From positions 14,662,899 to 14,726,898 of the forward strand of contig NC_084678.1 of the NCBI RefSeq assembly GCF_028389875.1: a stretch of 64,000 nucleotides of DNA. Direction: 5' to 3'. Below, in pieces: positions 51,473 through 63,450 of this stretch. Under the pieces are notes generated by a model. The model worked only from the letters and a program-made list of their open reading frames with translations. It had not been told where the DNA came from and searched no databases. This DNA comes from Rhea pennata. Taxonomy: Eukaryota; Chordata; Aves; Rheiformes; Rheidae. Positions within the stretch are counted from its first letter, which is position 1. Each line of letters starts with the position of its first letter. The translations under genes were made by a program, and so were the position numbers.

Positions 51473-53210
51473 CACTGCTGATGGTAAATTGAGTGCTGCT
51501 GTGCCTTGGCAAAACATCCTAATGCCCTTTAAGAGGAGGACTGTCCATGGTTATCAGTCATGCAGAAATGTGAGAATTCAAAGGAGTTTTAATATGTTGA
51601 ATTACTTGCTTGGGACCAACCTGGAATTCTTATATCAGTGTTGGTATTAGCATTTCTAAGCTGTGTTATAGGACAGCGTAGTATCTTGTTTAACCTGTTG
51701 GTGGATGGTTTTACAACGTCACTAAAGCGAAAGGCTTATTTGAGAGGAACCACAACGGTAGTCCTTTGATTAGAAGCTATGAGAAGCTCTTGCGAATTTT
51801 TGGCTTCTCATGCTATGCTTAGCTTAACTCTTGCTAGTCTGGTTTTATATATTTTAGATATTTACATGCAAATAGGTAAAATGACTAGAAAAACTTGCTT
51901 CTACCAAAATAATTTCTTCTTAAAGATTTGCTTCAGGAAATAATGTCGAACTGTCTTCTGTTAATTGCTTTGCACCCACTTCAAATGTAATTGCAAAGAG
52001 TAGAATTGTTTCTAGACAAGTTCCTGACAACTTAGTGCAGAGGATTTCTTGGAGCCAGATAGAAGATAAGTTTACAGTTCAGATTTACTAACCCAGTAAT
52101 AAAGTTGTAGTGTTGTGAATCGGTATGATAGCTTTATTTGCTTTATCTATTTTTCAGTTTGATCTTTAAAAATATTATCTCTCCTGAGGGGAAATCGGTC
52201 TGTTAAAAACAAAAATAAATGTGGCAGTTTTTATGTGTGTACACAAAACACAAATAAAAATTGGTATATACCAATCTGTGGCCTTAAAATATAAGGAAAC
52301 AGATGAGCTTTGTGATTTGTCTTATAAACCATGAAACTAGATAACACAATGATAGGTTTGCTGATTTGTACTTACAGTACAGATTCCAGTGTTTAATTTG
52401 TTGGTAGTGAATTATGGCTATAAAGTTCATTAAATAGGCATTTAGAACACCATAATTCATTCGACTGTTTTTTTGAGATGGAGTGTAATATCCTGTTTAG
52501 TTGATCCAGAAATCTGCGGTAGCTACTACTTTTGAACCAGTTATTGGTTAAGAGGGTTTCTGTCTTTCTCTGGTTTTGTAGCAGCTTGATTCCTCGTGCC
52601 CTGAACTGCCTGTATTGTTTTGAAGTGAAGCTGCTACTCCTTTGCCTTCTGCAAGCAGAACCTCTGCAGATGATCTTTCACTGAAAGTCTTCAAGTTTAT
52701 GTGCTTCTGACTTCTTAGTATTTTGAGCTGTTGCATCCTTCCCTAGGACAATGATACTTTGACATATCTGAATCAGAAACTTGTTGCTGATAAGCAATAA
52801 AGTTGAAGGTTGCTTAAAGGTCTATCACTGGAGAAAAGGACAGGGAAAAAGAGGAGAAAACTGTCATTCAGCTGAGCGATTGCAGCAGGAGTGTAGTAAC
52901 AGTCACAAGAAACAGCTGCATGTTGCTTTGCCCTTCGAGGCCTTGTAAGTAAAAAATTACTGAAGATTTTGTGGAAACTCAGGTGCTAACCATGGTGCAC
53001 AGATGCAAAATCCTATGATGGCAAGCAAAATAGGGAGTTCCTGAGGGAAAAGTTCTGAGAGAGCAAGTAACAAACTGAAATACCTGGCCTTGACAGACAT
53101 ACTGAATGTAGTGTTTGCCTTGAGGTGTTAATAGATAAGCTATTTTAGCTCTTCCTTCTGAATGAAGAATTGGAAGGATTGTATTGGTATGAGGTATTAA
53201 AATAGTGGGC

Positions 53211-53230
53211 TTTTTTTTTTTTTTTTTTTT
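53211..53230. repeat. Poly-T tract (20 bases)
   Basis: Simple homopolymer in OSBPL2 intron 1. Confidence 0.9.
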
Positions 53231-54174
53231 CTGGGGCAATGAGGTAAGAAGACTTGAAATACAGGGGGAATCATGCAATTTGATTTCTTGCAGAGAGGAA
53301 GAGGAGGAATTGGCTTCAAGTGTGGAAAGCTGAGACTAGGAATAGAGTGCACTTCTGTCTTTGTTTCTCTTAATTGGAATGGAAATGTGCAAGTTACAAT
53401 TACTCTGGAAAAATTCTACTGTCACAAAAGCAGTGGGATCATCAAGGATCATAAAAATTGAGACTGACAGATTTAGGTTGTTTTGGAGGTGATATTGATA
53501 GCTTGCTATGCGGTCATTTAACACTGTACTTGGCTGGTTGTTGGTACCAGCCAGTGGTATTTGTAAGAGTGGAAACTACATTTTCAGATTCTTTTGCTTT
53601 GACTAAAATTGAATGAAATAAACACGTTTAGATTACACCATTGTCAACCATCTGGAATAAATCTAATTTAGCTTGTGCGTAAAGCAGAGCTGGAATACTT
53701 CATAAGTCTGTAACTTCTTTGCAGTGCATGTGGCTTTACTGAGTATTTTCCTTTCTTACGCCCTCTCTAGAGGGAAAAATCTCCAGTTGTCTCTTCAGCA
53801 GGTCATAGCAGTAGCCTGACAAAACTTCTGTAATGGTCTGACCAGATTTCAATAGATACTGATGACATGGTGTAGAATGAGCCCTGATCTTTCTGTAGCA
53901 GTGAGATTTTTGGGATATAACACTTCCTTGCCTGTTCCAAGGTTTCTGTGTTAAGGATGCTGTAAGGTTTACTATGCTTCTGAAGAGGGAAGTTTTTACT
54001 TTGACAATTGTCTTTTTCCGTGTTCCATTTTCTGCTCCTTCTAGCTCTCCATGCCTGTATTGCTTTCGTGAAATTTAACTTACAGTATGCAAAGTATATT
54101 TAACAATAATATATATGATGCATTTCTTTACACACAGAAAACCAGTGTGACCTAATGCATCATTTTTCTTGTAG

Positions 54175-54488
54175 GAGATAGTATTAGCTTCAGAATTACT
54201 TTGGTTTAAAGACTATTTACCATGACATTCATATAAGAATCCAAGCGTGCAGGCTTTCTTTTGTCTTGAGAAGAAATGGGAAAAATATGTCAAGTGTTTA
54301 TGTGTGAGTGCATAAGAAATGTGGAAGATACTGATTTTATTTTCCCCTGTCTTGTCAAATAGATAATCTGAAACAGCTTGGCATTTGCAAACGAAGATCT
54401 CGAGCACACAAATACTTAATTTTTAAATCAAGCTCAACAATGCATTAGAGGAAGCTGGATTGGGTGTACAGAGATTTCATGCTGAAGG
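54175..54488 (+). other. Possible 5' UTR part of the OSBPL2 start-codon exon
   Basis: A good acceptor (CATTTTTCTTGTAG, ending 54174) would make an exon of 54175-54525. A closer but weaker acceptor, GTGTACAG, ends at 54471 and lacks a pyrimidine tract. The first choice puts several upstream ATGs in the 5' UTR. Transcript data are needed to choose. Confidence 0.4.
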
Positions 54489-54525
54489 ATGAACAGTGAA
54501 GAAGAGTTTTATGATGCCGTTACGG
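54489..54525 (+). CDS. OSBPL2: OSBPL2 start-codon exon (residues 1-12 plus one base)
   Basis: ATG opens [12 protein letters not shown], closely matching the human N-terminus. The donor G/GTGAGT at 54526 splits Gly13 in phase 1. The context AAGGATGA has A rather than the preferred G after the ATG. The next exon continues in frame with GFDSDNSSG, which confirms the junction. Confidence 0.93.
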
Positions 54526-56144
54526 GTGAGTGATGGACACAGTGCTGAAAGAAACAACAGACTGCATTGTATTTATGCTGAGGGGATAGAATCTAGTCCT
54601 ATTAAGAATAAATAAGAAGTAAAATGCCCTAGTGATGACCTTTAGTAAGACCTTTTTCTTTTCAGAAGATGGAAAAATATAATTCCAGTTCAGTGTTTTT
54701 TTTATTTTGTTTTTAAACACTTACTGGTGGCTGTCACTTTATCACTGTTAGCACAATTAGTCCTTTAGCACCAATGTCTTGCTTTCATTTTCTGTAAAAT
54801 GTAGGCTATTTAATAGAATCTTGAGAAGTGATGCCATTAAAACACTTTGAAAGGTGAAACATCTTCCACAGATTATTGTTGTTTTTATTTATTTTAATGG
54901 AAAACTTATCCCAAAGAACTGATGTAGAAGAAGCTTCCTAATCAGAAACAAAATGGTATGAAAGTTTACTTTCAAGATAGGAAAGTCTTTGCCAGCCAGT
55001 GTTGTCTCTAGAAAAGCAAACATGAATCACTTCACATCTGAGCAGTGTATCAAATAGTACTTTCCTTTGTACTGCTAAGGACGAATGGTTATTTGTAAGA
55101 GCCTTACTTACATAGTTCTAATAGTGAAATGAAATGCTTAGATTATTTTAATAAAATCCTTTCGAAAATTTGAAGCAGCTTAAAATTCTTCCACTTAAAT
55201 GTCTCCTTAGAAATCCTGTAATAGAGGTGAAATGAGAAATGCTGGCAATAGTGCATGTTGATTCCTTAACTTAGAATCAAACGAATGGAAGGAGATAATG
55301 GGAAACATTAACATTGAGGGAATGAAAGTAGTATGGCAGATACAAGCAGGTAAGGTGGACTTACAGAGACAGTTGGTTTGGAATTCCAGCTTGATGAAAT
55401 CCACTTCTAGGACATGAATCTGTCCTAAGGAGACTTGCTTTATGTCAGGATGGATTTCATCTCTTTGTTAATTTTTCTGCTTCTGACATTGTCCCTGTCA
55501 CATCCAAAAGACAAGTTCATGTGGTGGAATTGCAGGCTGTGTGTTTGGGAAACATCCTCCTGACAGATGATTCTATCCTGGCTACATGATGATTACACTT
55601 CTAAACATGCAGAATGGCCTGTGTTATATAGGTGACGAATCTTTTGCTTGAGGTTGTGAATGGGGAATAGTTTCCATGGAGAGGAGTTTCTTCTCATTCA
55701 GAGGTTATTACCTTTGCTGATCAGATGGACATATGACATCTTCATGAATGAATGCTTACCTTGGGAATCTGCTGGAAAATCTTAACTATGGTGTCAATTG
55801 GATCGTGACAGCACAGCATCTGCTGTGTTCACAAATAGTCTTGTCTGAGACTAGATTAGGTAAACTTGTAAATTCTTAGAATTCAAAATTTTCAAAATAT
55901 TATGTGAGACAGGAACCACATAGTTTTGATCAGTTCCTTCTGCTCTGTGTAACCCTGGATTTATTAATGTTATTGTGGACTTGTTAGAGGCTGCATGTCA
56001 TTGGGTTCTCCTGGGTTACAGCTGTATCTTTTATTTGATTCTGTCACATACTTGTTTGCCAAAGTACTTTGTGAAAGGATTGCCACAGAACTGCTTGCCT
56101 AATTACCAGGATAATTTACTGTTTTTCAAAAATAAGAGTATTGT

Positions 56145-56187
<43 letters not shown>

Positions 56188-59100
56188 GAATGTTAACCTG
56201 CAGTTCATGGAATCTCCCATCTGTGTCTGTGAGGTTAATCTGGCCTGATGTATCTGTGAGCATGTTGCTCTTCTGCCAAATTCATACGTTTCCATAATGT
56301 TTGGATCTGACTGAATCAGGAGATTCTTCCATGCTATTTAAGTACTGTAAATCTAGTGAAAGGTCAGCCTGCCTCCTATTGGAAATAGCTTGCTACAGCT
56401 ACCTGTTGTGAAGATGACTATTGAAAAGTGGAAAATGTAACTTCTGGCAAAGAAAAAAATTATCTAATTTTACTTGTGATCTACATTCCCTGTCTGCTGA
56501 TCTCTAATCTTCCTTCTCATTTAGATCTATAAGTTTTTGGTACTATGCTATTTTGATTCCCTTTGTTTTGAGTGACGAGGTTTAACTAGTTTTTAAGGAA
56601 GTTGCTGACAGTGTATAAAAGGGCGGTCTTGTGTCTTTCGTGACTCAGAATACTGTGCCTCCTTGCTGTCTCGTGGGTGGATGTATAGCATAGTCTGAGT
56701 AGACTTACTTCATTTGCAGATGGGGAAGAAGACGACTATGAAAGCTAGAGCTACTGGCAAGTCACTTTTCTTTAAGCTCTTGAAATAGATTAATGTTGGC
56801 ACCCAATTTATATGTTCTGTGAATGATTTTGAAAACTTAAGGCTTTTTAAAAGCTTTCATTTCCTCCTTAACACAGATAAGTTGGGACTTTTTATTTAGC
56901 TAATTGTTAACACTATGTCTTTCAGTGTGTGGTTCCCTGCCTTTTAAATACCCGTTTTTGTCCTTATTCCCAGAGTTTTTTCACTACAAAACCTAGTCTG
57001 TGAAGAATATCCTCTAGATAGTTTTTTTTTTTGTAGAACTATAATACTTAAAAGTTGCTTGTCAGAAAAATTCTGTAATGTACTCAATTGGTGTGCGGTA
57101 GACAAGCCAACTGTTACTTAAAGGTAGATGTCACAGCTGTTGAAAGTCTAGTGATTACATAGCTGTGTACCCTAATTAAAATAAAAAAAAAAAAAGAAAA
57201 AGGGGAAAAAAAAATGAATATAACTGGCTGAAGATATACTCTAACAAAGAGGACTAACACTTCTGGTATATCCTTTTGTTCTGCAGCAGGGTCTTAATTT
57301 TTGTTGCTTGTACACTGAAGACAAATTTGTTAGAACCAGTATTTCTTTAGTCATCAGTGACATTGTCCATTTATACACCCTCCCCCCCCAAGTCTAAATT
57401 CCTTTTGCGATGTACAAGCCTGGAGCAAAGTACTTGTGAATCATGGAGGAAAAACAAAGAATAGTATAGATGAAGACAACGACTACTTCACAGAATTTGC
57501 CAGGTTTTAGGCACAAGGTAAAGGCTGTATTTCCAGGGATGTTTTTTGTAACCATTCCCCTATAAGCCAGATGACTTCCTTTTTTGAAACTTTCCTTTTG
57601 TGTTTAGGTGTGTTTACCTCCTTGAAGTGCCTGTTAATGTCAGGCTGTGGGTATTTTATCAGCTTTCTGCACGTGTACCTGATGGCTCGTCCATTTTCTT
57701 TTCCCCCCGCTTGATCAGTTAGACTAATAAGTTATATTGTTATGTGATACAGGACTTGCCTTTTCCATCTCCTTGTATCTTTAACAGGTACCAAAAAAAG
57801 ACTACTGTATAATTAGAAATGCCATTCTTTAATTATTAATGTTCTTTTGTTGTGGATTGACTAAAGATAGGCATATGTTTTTGAGACGGGTGTTTCAGGG
57901 TAGTCTTCATTTTAATGACCTGAGCATATGTAACTATCATACTTTCCAATTAAGTACTAAGACTTGCTAAGGTGTGGTTATTGTTGTATAATTATATGCT
58001 TGTGACATCAAGAGAGATTAATACATTACATCACCCTTTATACCTGCTATTTACCAAGTGAGATAATATCAATGATACTTCCTTCTGCATTTTTGAAGGT
58101 TATTTTTATGGTATTTATACCTGCTAAAAATGTAGCTTTTTAATTTTGAATTAATGCCTTATAAAGGATGAGGTTGCATGGCAGCCTTTCTTTCAGTATT
58201 GACTTTAATTTTCCTGGAGAGATCAAGGTAGAAATAAGCGTAATCTAATATTTTATGTCGTTTTCTCATGCTGTTATTGGCTGAAGTTATACCTGTGTGT
58301 TTATGCAAAACAAGGGTGTGTTTTTTTTTTTCCCAAGCTCTGAAAGTGCAACGGTTGAACACTGTATTTGGATTCTTCTGTGGGAAGTTTCGTTTTTCTT
58401 AGGTTTTGGATTCCTTTAAAGAAAATAAGTATAAAACTGCTTTTTTTTAAATTATTTTTTAAGATGCACGCAAGTTGTTCAAGGAATCTGCACTTGCAAC
58501 CATTAACTCCAATGCACAGAGTTCAGTTGTTCTTTAGACATGCAAAGGTGTATCTGCGTGTGTATGTGTGTATATATATATATATATATTTACAATTTCC
58601 TTATTTAAAAGTGTATGCAAAAATAAATCATCACTGATCTAACTGAAAAATGAATAGCTGTTTGACTATGGAAACTTATGTTTCTCTAGATTCCTGTTGA
58701 TTTAACTTTTGATAATTAAAGCTGTTCAAGGCATGTTTTTATTGTGGATACCAGTGTATAGCTACAACAATATTTTCAATAGCTTTTTTTCACAAGGTAT
58801 TTCTGCTTCACAAGTAGATGGAATTAAGTTGTAAGAAATGGAGCCACTTACTCCAGGTCATGCTTTAGGTCACTTGTAGAGCTCAGTGAATGATTCTGTG
58901 TGGTTTTCACAGGTTCCTGCTGTCACAATTAGGAAAGTATTACATGCTTTGTACAAATGGATGGCAAAAAGAAATCAGATATCTTAAGCTTCTATTGCTC
59001 TAGTATCCTAGTTGTTTGCCAGTGACTTATAATAGCCCATATCTGTTAGTAGTATGAGTAGACAAGTTAATCTTTTTTTTAAGGTCTTTGTGAAAAAACA

Positions 59101-62100
59101 TGCAAGTGAACAAAAGTATCATAATCATACTGTAGCTCTGAAGAGAACTATAATCTAATTAGCTGCTGCAGAACTCAAAAGATTCTAAATCAGGTTTATA
59201 TTCAGGAATATAAAAAATTAGTAGAGGATGCTTGATTCTAATGCAACCCTGGACTCTAAATACTTTCATAATTTCCAAATTATGTCACTTAATAAAGGTT
59301 CTTTAATGATTTTAAAATAAAATAACCTGTTATGTTTCTTCTGCTGCTGTAAGAATTAAAAAATGAGTGGCACTGTGGGAATAATAAGGTTTCTAGGAAA
59401 ACTGTTGCTGTATTATTATTTTTTAAACAGGCTTCGATTCTGACAATTCTTCGGGGGACTTCTCAGAAGCAAATCATAAAGCTGCAGAAATGCTCGATCT
59501 AGATCCACACCAAAGCAATAGGACTGGAAAACATAATGGAGAGACAGAGATTCAAGAAAATGGAATTAAGAAACACAGGTAAACACATAGTAATGCATAG
59601 TAAAGAAGAAATATGTACATGCTGGCTCACTCTTTTGGGACATTAAGGGCTGTTACCACTGGAAGAGGTCATTTCTCTGGAACTCAAAAACATTTCACCT
59701 ACCTTTTCTGTCAGCTTTAGAGCAATGCTTTGCTGCTTTTGTGAAGTACTGCAAGACCTACAAAGGAATATGTCTCTTCATTTAAGGGATTGATAGTGAT
59801 AGTTACTGTGTTTTCCCTGTTACAGGACATCATTACCTGCCCCGATGTTTTCTAGAAGTGATTTTAGTGTGTGGAGCATATTAAAAAAATGCATTGGACT
59901 GGTAAGTTAATTTGGATAACTGTGCTGTTGTTAGGTATCATAGCTTCAGCTGGTTAGTTTTGTTGTTTAAAGCCTGGACACAAAAGAAAAGCAGATGCGT
60001 TTTTTATTTGTAGGAGTTGCATTGAAACTGCAACATTTTAAATCTCAGCATCCATTTATTAAATGGAACTGTTTACAGAGATTGGCATTTCTTGTGTTGT
60101 CTGATAAGTACTAGTCTAAAACCCTTAGAAATAGTCACATATGGTTTGATTGATACAACCTTCTGTTTTTCACTTTTTTATTCTATACTTAGCAAAATGT
60201 AATTTGAGGCTTTATTTTGATTTTTTTCATAATCAAGTCAATATGATAACTCAAGAAAAATTACTTTCCTCTGATTTAGGAGATAGAAGTGTTTGGGCTC
60301 TATAAATGTTTCTTCTGAGGAAGGCCAATGTGTTGGCTCGGGCTGTTAACGGTGTAATTGGGTCATAAGATTTATTCTTGGAATCCAAATGGACTTTACA
60401 TTGGTCTTTGTTAAAGGACCTGGGTGCTTGCATCTTCATTAGTCATCACTATTCTTTTCCTTTGAACTTTTCAGAACTGGGTTTCATGTTTCACTACTTC
60501 ATTCTTACTAGGAATGAAAATGAGGCTCTACACTGGAGAGCCGTGCTACCATAGCTCTTTTTTTAGGAGTATTAATCAATTACATTCATATCTAGTCTGC
60601 ATCTGCCAGTACAGTCCTGTGTGTGCAACATAGAAGGCTTGCTGACTTCGCTAGTTTAACTTGTGTCATCTAGGAGCTGGTGTAACTGTGTTGACAAAAC
60701 TGCTTTTGTTAGAATGGGTGATGTATCTGCCAGAATGCTGTATTTGAACCAAATCAATTTACATCACTTAGGGGTGACATTTTTTTCCTTACTGCGTTTG
60801 GTAATGTGAGGAGAGCATTGCCTTAACTTTATCTGGTGGGATTCTCCATTCCACAAATGTAAGTACTTGAGTAAATGCTCAAAGTGCTCAGTTGTGAGCA
60901 CATTTCTTTTAATAAACAACCAGTTGTACTTGGATATCGTAGAAGAGCTTGAGAATTAGGAGTTTATGTGAGATACTGACGTGGAATGAGAAACTTCCGT
61001 ATCTTTGTTACAGGACATAAATAACATCGCTTAAATAAAGCCACTGAAATCTGTTAAAGCAATTTTAAATCCTATTCTTTGTGTAACCGTTTCTTTGAAA
61101 CGGGCATTGTATTGCAGAACAGTGCTGAATCTTTGGCTATAGCAGTAAAAATAGCTGGATTTTATGTGAATAGATATTTGAAGCTTTCAGAGGAAAGCAT
61201 AGTACTTAAATATTTATAATGACCTGGTTGGCACATCATTGCTGCTAAGGATAGAAACTTTAACCTTTTCTGTTTTATGTAGAACACAAAATAGAAGGTA
61301 ACGTTTGTGTGGAATTTACTAGGCTGGCTTGATCAAAATTTGAAGAGTTTTGCAGTGCTTCTAGCCTCTTTCATCTGAAATACTCTAGAAGTATCCTGTA
61401 GGCTTGTTAAATGTCTTTTGAAGAATGCTACAGCTAAACAGATTATTTTCATGCGCAACTTTCTTCCGAAATTCTCGTTCTTGTCATTTGATAACTTAGT
61501 GTTGTGTCTAAGAAATTAGCTTTTACTTCTATCATTTAGGAGCTGTCTAAAATTACGATGCCCATTGTCTTCAATGAACCATTGAGTTTCCTTCAACGGA
61601 TAACAGAGTATATGGAACATATATACCTCATTAATAAGGCTTGTAGTCATGCAAATCCCCTGGAAAGAATGCAGGTATGTAACATCTTCCACCCCCTGAT
61701 TAGTTCAGAAGAACTCTCCTCCCAGAGTCTTTTCTTTAAGTGCATTGCATTCTCCGAAGCAAATTATAAGAATACCCATATTGGCCCCCTCCTGACAAGT
61801 TTGTTTCATAGTGGCTGATATCAGATGCTCACACTTTCACACTTGATGCTGTGCATAGGTACTGAGGCAAAAGCCTAGTGCAGGAGAGTGCCACAACTGA
61901 TCACATCCAGGGTGCTCAGTCTTTTCAGTACTGCTCTAACCGTAACTTTCTTCATGTGTTTGTGTGTTTTGTGAAGATGAGATCTTAACTTTAAATTACT
62001 CTAAATTGATTTGTTGAGTGGCTCCATGATTTTTAAATTAACAGATCAAAGTTGTTGTGACAAACTTTTCCATTCTTTTCTCCGAAGCAGTTTATTTTAG

Positions 62101-63450
62101 AGGGTAGACTATAGTATCTGACTAGTCTCACAGTAAAGGACTGGACATGATGGTACCAGGCTAGTTAAGAGAAAAGCATATTTAAAAAAGAAAAAAAAAA
62201 AAGAAGCTGTACTTTTAGAGGTAGGTGAAGAGGCAGAGCACACCCTGATAATGTACTTGAGAAAACAATTGCTTTTTGAAAATGAGATGCTAATTAACTG
62301 CATTTCCTCAGTTTTGTGAGCTATAGAATTTAATTAATATAGAAGTTTTAACCTTAAGCAATATATAGTTCCTTTGTTTTGAATGAATAGTAAAATATTG
62401 TAATATCTAAACATAATATACAAAAATTGTGGTTTTAATGTATTGTTCTTATAATCTGTACTTGTTTGCTTTTAGGCTGTAGCTGCTTTTGCAGTTTCTG
62501 CTGTAGCTTCTCAGTGGGAGAGAACTGGCAAACCATTTAATCCACTTCTAGGAGAAACCTATGAATTAACAAGGTAATAATTACTTTAAATTGGGAACTA
62601 TTTTGGGAACTATTTGTGTTGTTAACAAACTGTGATGCCAGTTTGGTTGATTATGCAGTGAAAAAAAAAGTTAAAGTATATTTCTGAAATATGGCATTTT
62701 TTCCCCCAGACTAACACAATCTTCAAGAAGTTATTATAAAACTAAGAATTTTATTTCTACCTTTAGGTAGAGTTTTCCTCCTTCAGAGGAAAAATTGGTC
62801 TGACATTTCTCCTTACCAGATGCTAATGGTTAACTAATTTTAAAAGTATTTTGGTGATCCTGTCAGGATCACCACAGGAGTTAGGTTGAGAAACTTTCAG
62901 GTTGCTGAAATGGGTGATATGTATGCTGTGGAGAAAATTACTGCAGTCAGACCTACTGCTGCCCAAATAGCTTCAGAATTTTCAACAGTTATTTTAAACA
63001 GCTTCGGATGCCTTTCTGGGTAAAATTCATTTAGGAGTTTTGATTGTGGGTTGTTTTGGTATATAAGAGAAAAGGTGTTCAGAGAATATTTCCTCAATTT
63101 AATTGGTTGTGTGCCAAGGAACACAACCTTGGCATGTAATGTAAAAATCCTTAAGACTTTTTTTTCCCCTCTCAAGTGTCAACTAATATTTTTCTGCTGT
63201 AAGGTTAAAAAAAATTTTTGATTAACCACTTAATCTCTTCCTTCCCCCCCTCCCCTTTTTTTTTAAGGGAGGATTTAGGTTTTAGGTTTATATCTGAGCA
63301 AGTCAGCCACCACCCACCTATTAGTGCATTTTATTCTGAAGGCCTCAATAAAGACTTTGTATTTCATGGATCAATCTACCCCAAACTAAAATTCTGGGGA
63401 AAGAGTATAGAAGCTGAGCCTCGGGGAACAATTACATTGGAGCTGCTGAA
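54489..63450 (+). CDS. OSBPL2: Oxysterol-binding-protein-related protein 2 (ORP2), 5' coding part, six exons; continues past the right edge
   Basis: Lipid-transfer protein that exchanges sterol and phosphoinositides at membrane contact sites and lipid droplets. Joining 54489-54525, 59431-59578, 59826-59901, 61540-61674, 62476-62573 and 63268-63450 gives 677 bases, 225 residues plus two bases of the next codon; human ORP2 is about 480. All junctions are GT-AG and in phase. Seen in order: FFAT-like EFYDAVT (6-12), an acidic linker, [18 protein letters not shown], the start of the OSBP ligand-binding domain ([20 protein letters not shown], about 88-107), [12 protein letters not shown], and the family signature EQVSHHPP (175-182), whose histidines contact the phosphoinositide head group. 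It lacks PH and ankyrin domains, as expected for a short ORP. OSBPL1A is rejected because the N-terminus and linker match ORP2. Missing are the rest of the beta-barrel and the C-terminus. Confidence 0.97.
56146..56186. repeat. Poly-T tract (41 bases)
   Basis: Uninterrupted T run in OSBPL2 intron 2. The right flank shows no reversed poly-A signal, so a retroposed copy is unlikely. The true length may be uncertain in any assembly. Confidence 0.9.
58561..58590. repeat. (TG)n(TA)n microsatellite
   Basis: TGTATGTGTG passes into about nine TA units in OSBPL2 intron 2. Confidence 0.9.
59431..59578 (+). CDS. OSBPL2: OSBPL2 coding exon, residues 13-61
   Basis: Encodes [17 protein letters not shown] through IQENGIKKH, the acidic, poorly conserved linker after the FFAT-like motif. 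Acceptor AAACAG/GC, donor CACAG/GTAAAC, ending in phase 2. Confidence 0.96.
59579..59825 (+). other. OSBPL2 intron 3
   Basis: Short 247-base phase-2 intron, donor GTAAAC, acceptor CTGTTACAG. Nothing else recognised. Confidence 0.93.
59826..59901 (+). CDS. OSBPL2: OSBPL2 coding exon, residues 62-87
   Basis: Encodes [20 protein letters not shown] then KKCIGL, nearly identical to human ORP2. The 76 bases end in phase 0 at GTAAGT. This segment leads into the lid of the ligand-binding domain. Confidence 0.97.
59902..61539 (+). other. OSBPL2 intron 4
   Basis: About 1.6 kb, phase 0, acceptor TATCATTTAG. Nothing recognised inside. Confidence 0.93.
61540..61674 (+). CDS. OSBPL2: OSBPL2 coding exon, residues 88-132
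   Basis: Encodes [20 protein letters not shown] followed by [10 protein letters not shown] and PLERMQ, the entry to the sterol-binding fold. 135 bases, phase 0 at both ends, donor CAG/GTATGT. Reading on past the donor gives an 86-codon ORF that is only read-through into the intron. Confidence 0.97.
61675..62475 (+). other. OSBPL2 intron 5
   Basis: About 800 bases, phase 0, acceptor TGCTTTTAG. Contains an A-rich run near 62186-62202; nothing else recognised. Confidence 0.93.
62476..62573 (+). CDS. OSBPL2: OSBPL2 coding exon, residues 133-164
   Basis: Encodes [19 protein letters not shown] and [13 protein letters not shown], a core conserved block of OSBP-related proteins. It ends in phase 2 at AG/GTAATA. 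It is too short to stand out by ORF length and was found by family sequence. Confidence 0.97.
62574..63267 (+). other. OSBPL2 intron 6
   Basis: About 700 bases, phase 2, with a strong C/T tract before acceptor TTTTAAG. Nothing else recognised. Confidence 0.93.
63268..63450 (+). CDS. OSBPL2: OSBPL2 coding exon, residues 165-225 plus two bases
   Basis: Encodes [31 protein letters not shown] and GTITLELL, ending AA/GTGAGT. It contains the OSBP signature EQVSHHPP. The next codon (Lys in human) is completed in the following exon. Confidence 0.97.

Larger units (their letters stand above)
41640..54471 (+). other. OSBPL2 intron 1 (long, mostly unremarkable)
   Basis: About 12.8 kb between the probable first exon and the start-codon exon. 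The first 400 bases are CpG island. The rest is AT-rich with poly-A/T tracts, short palindromes, one cryptic exon candidate and two antisense ORFs. No known gene was recognised on either strand. The right boundary depends on the acceptor used (54175 or 54472). Confidence 0.6.
54526..59430 (+). other. OSBPL2 intron 2
   Basis: About 4.9 kb, donor GTGAGT, acceptor TTTTAAACAG. It carries the longest homopolymer of the window (T41 at 56146-56186), A-rich runs near 57181-57213 and a (TG)n(TA)n tract at 58561-58590. No gene recognised inside. Confidence 0.9.

Noticed and set aside
54489-63450. Assignment of the ORP gene as OSBPL1A
   Set aside because: The start [21 protein letters not shown] and the linker match ORP2. 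There are no upstream ankyrin or PH exons.
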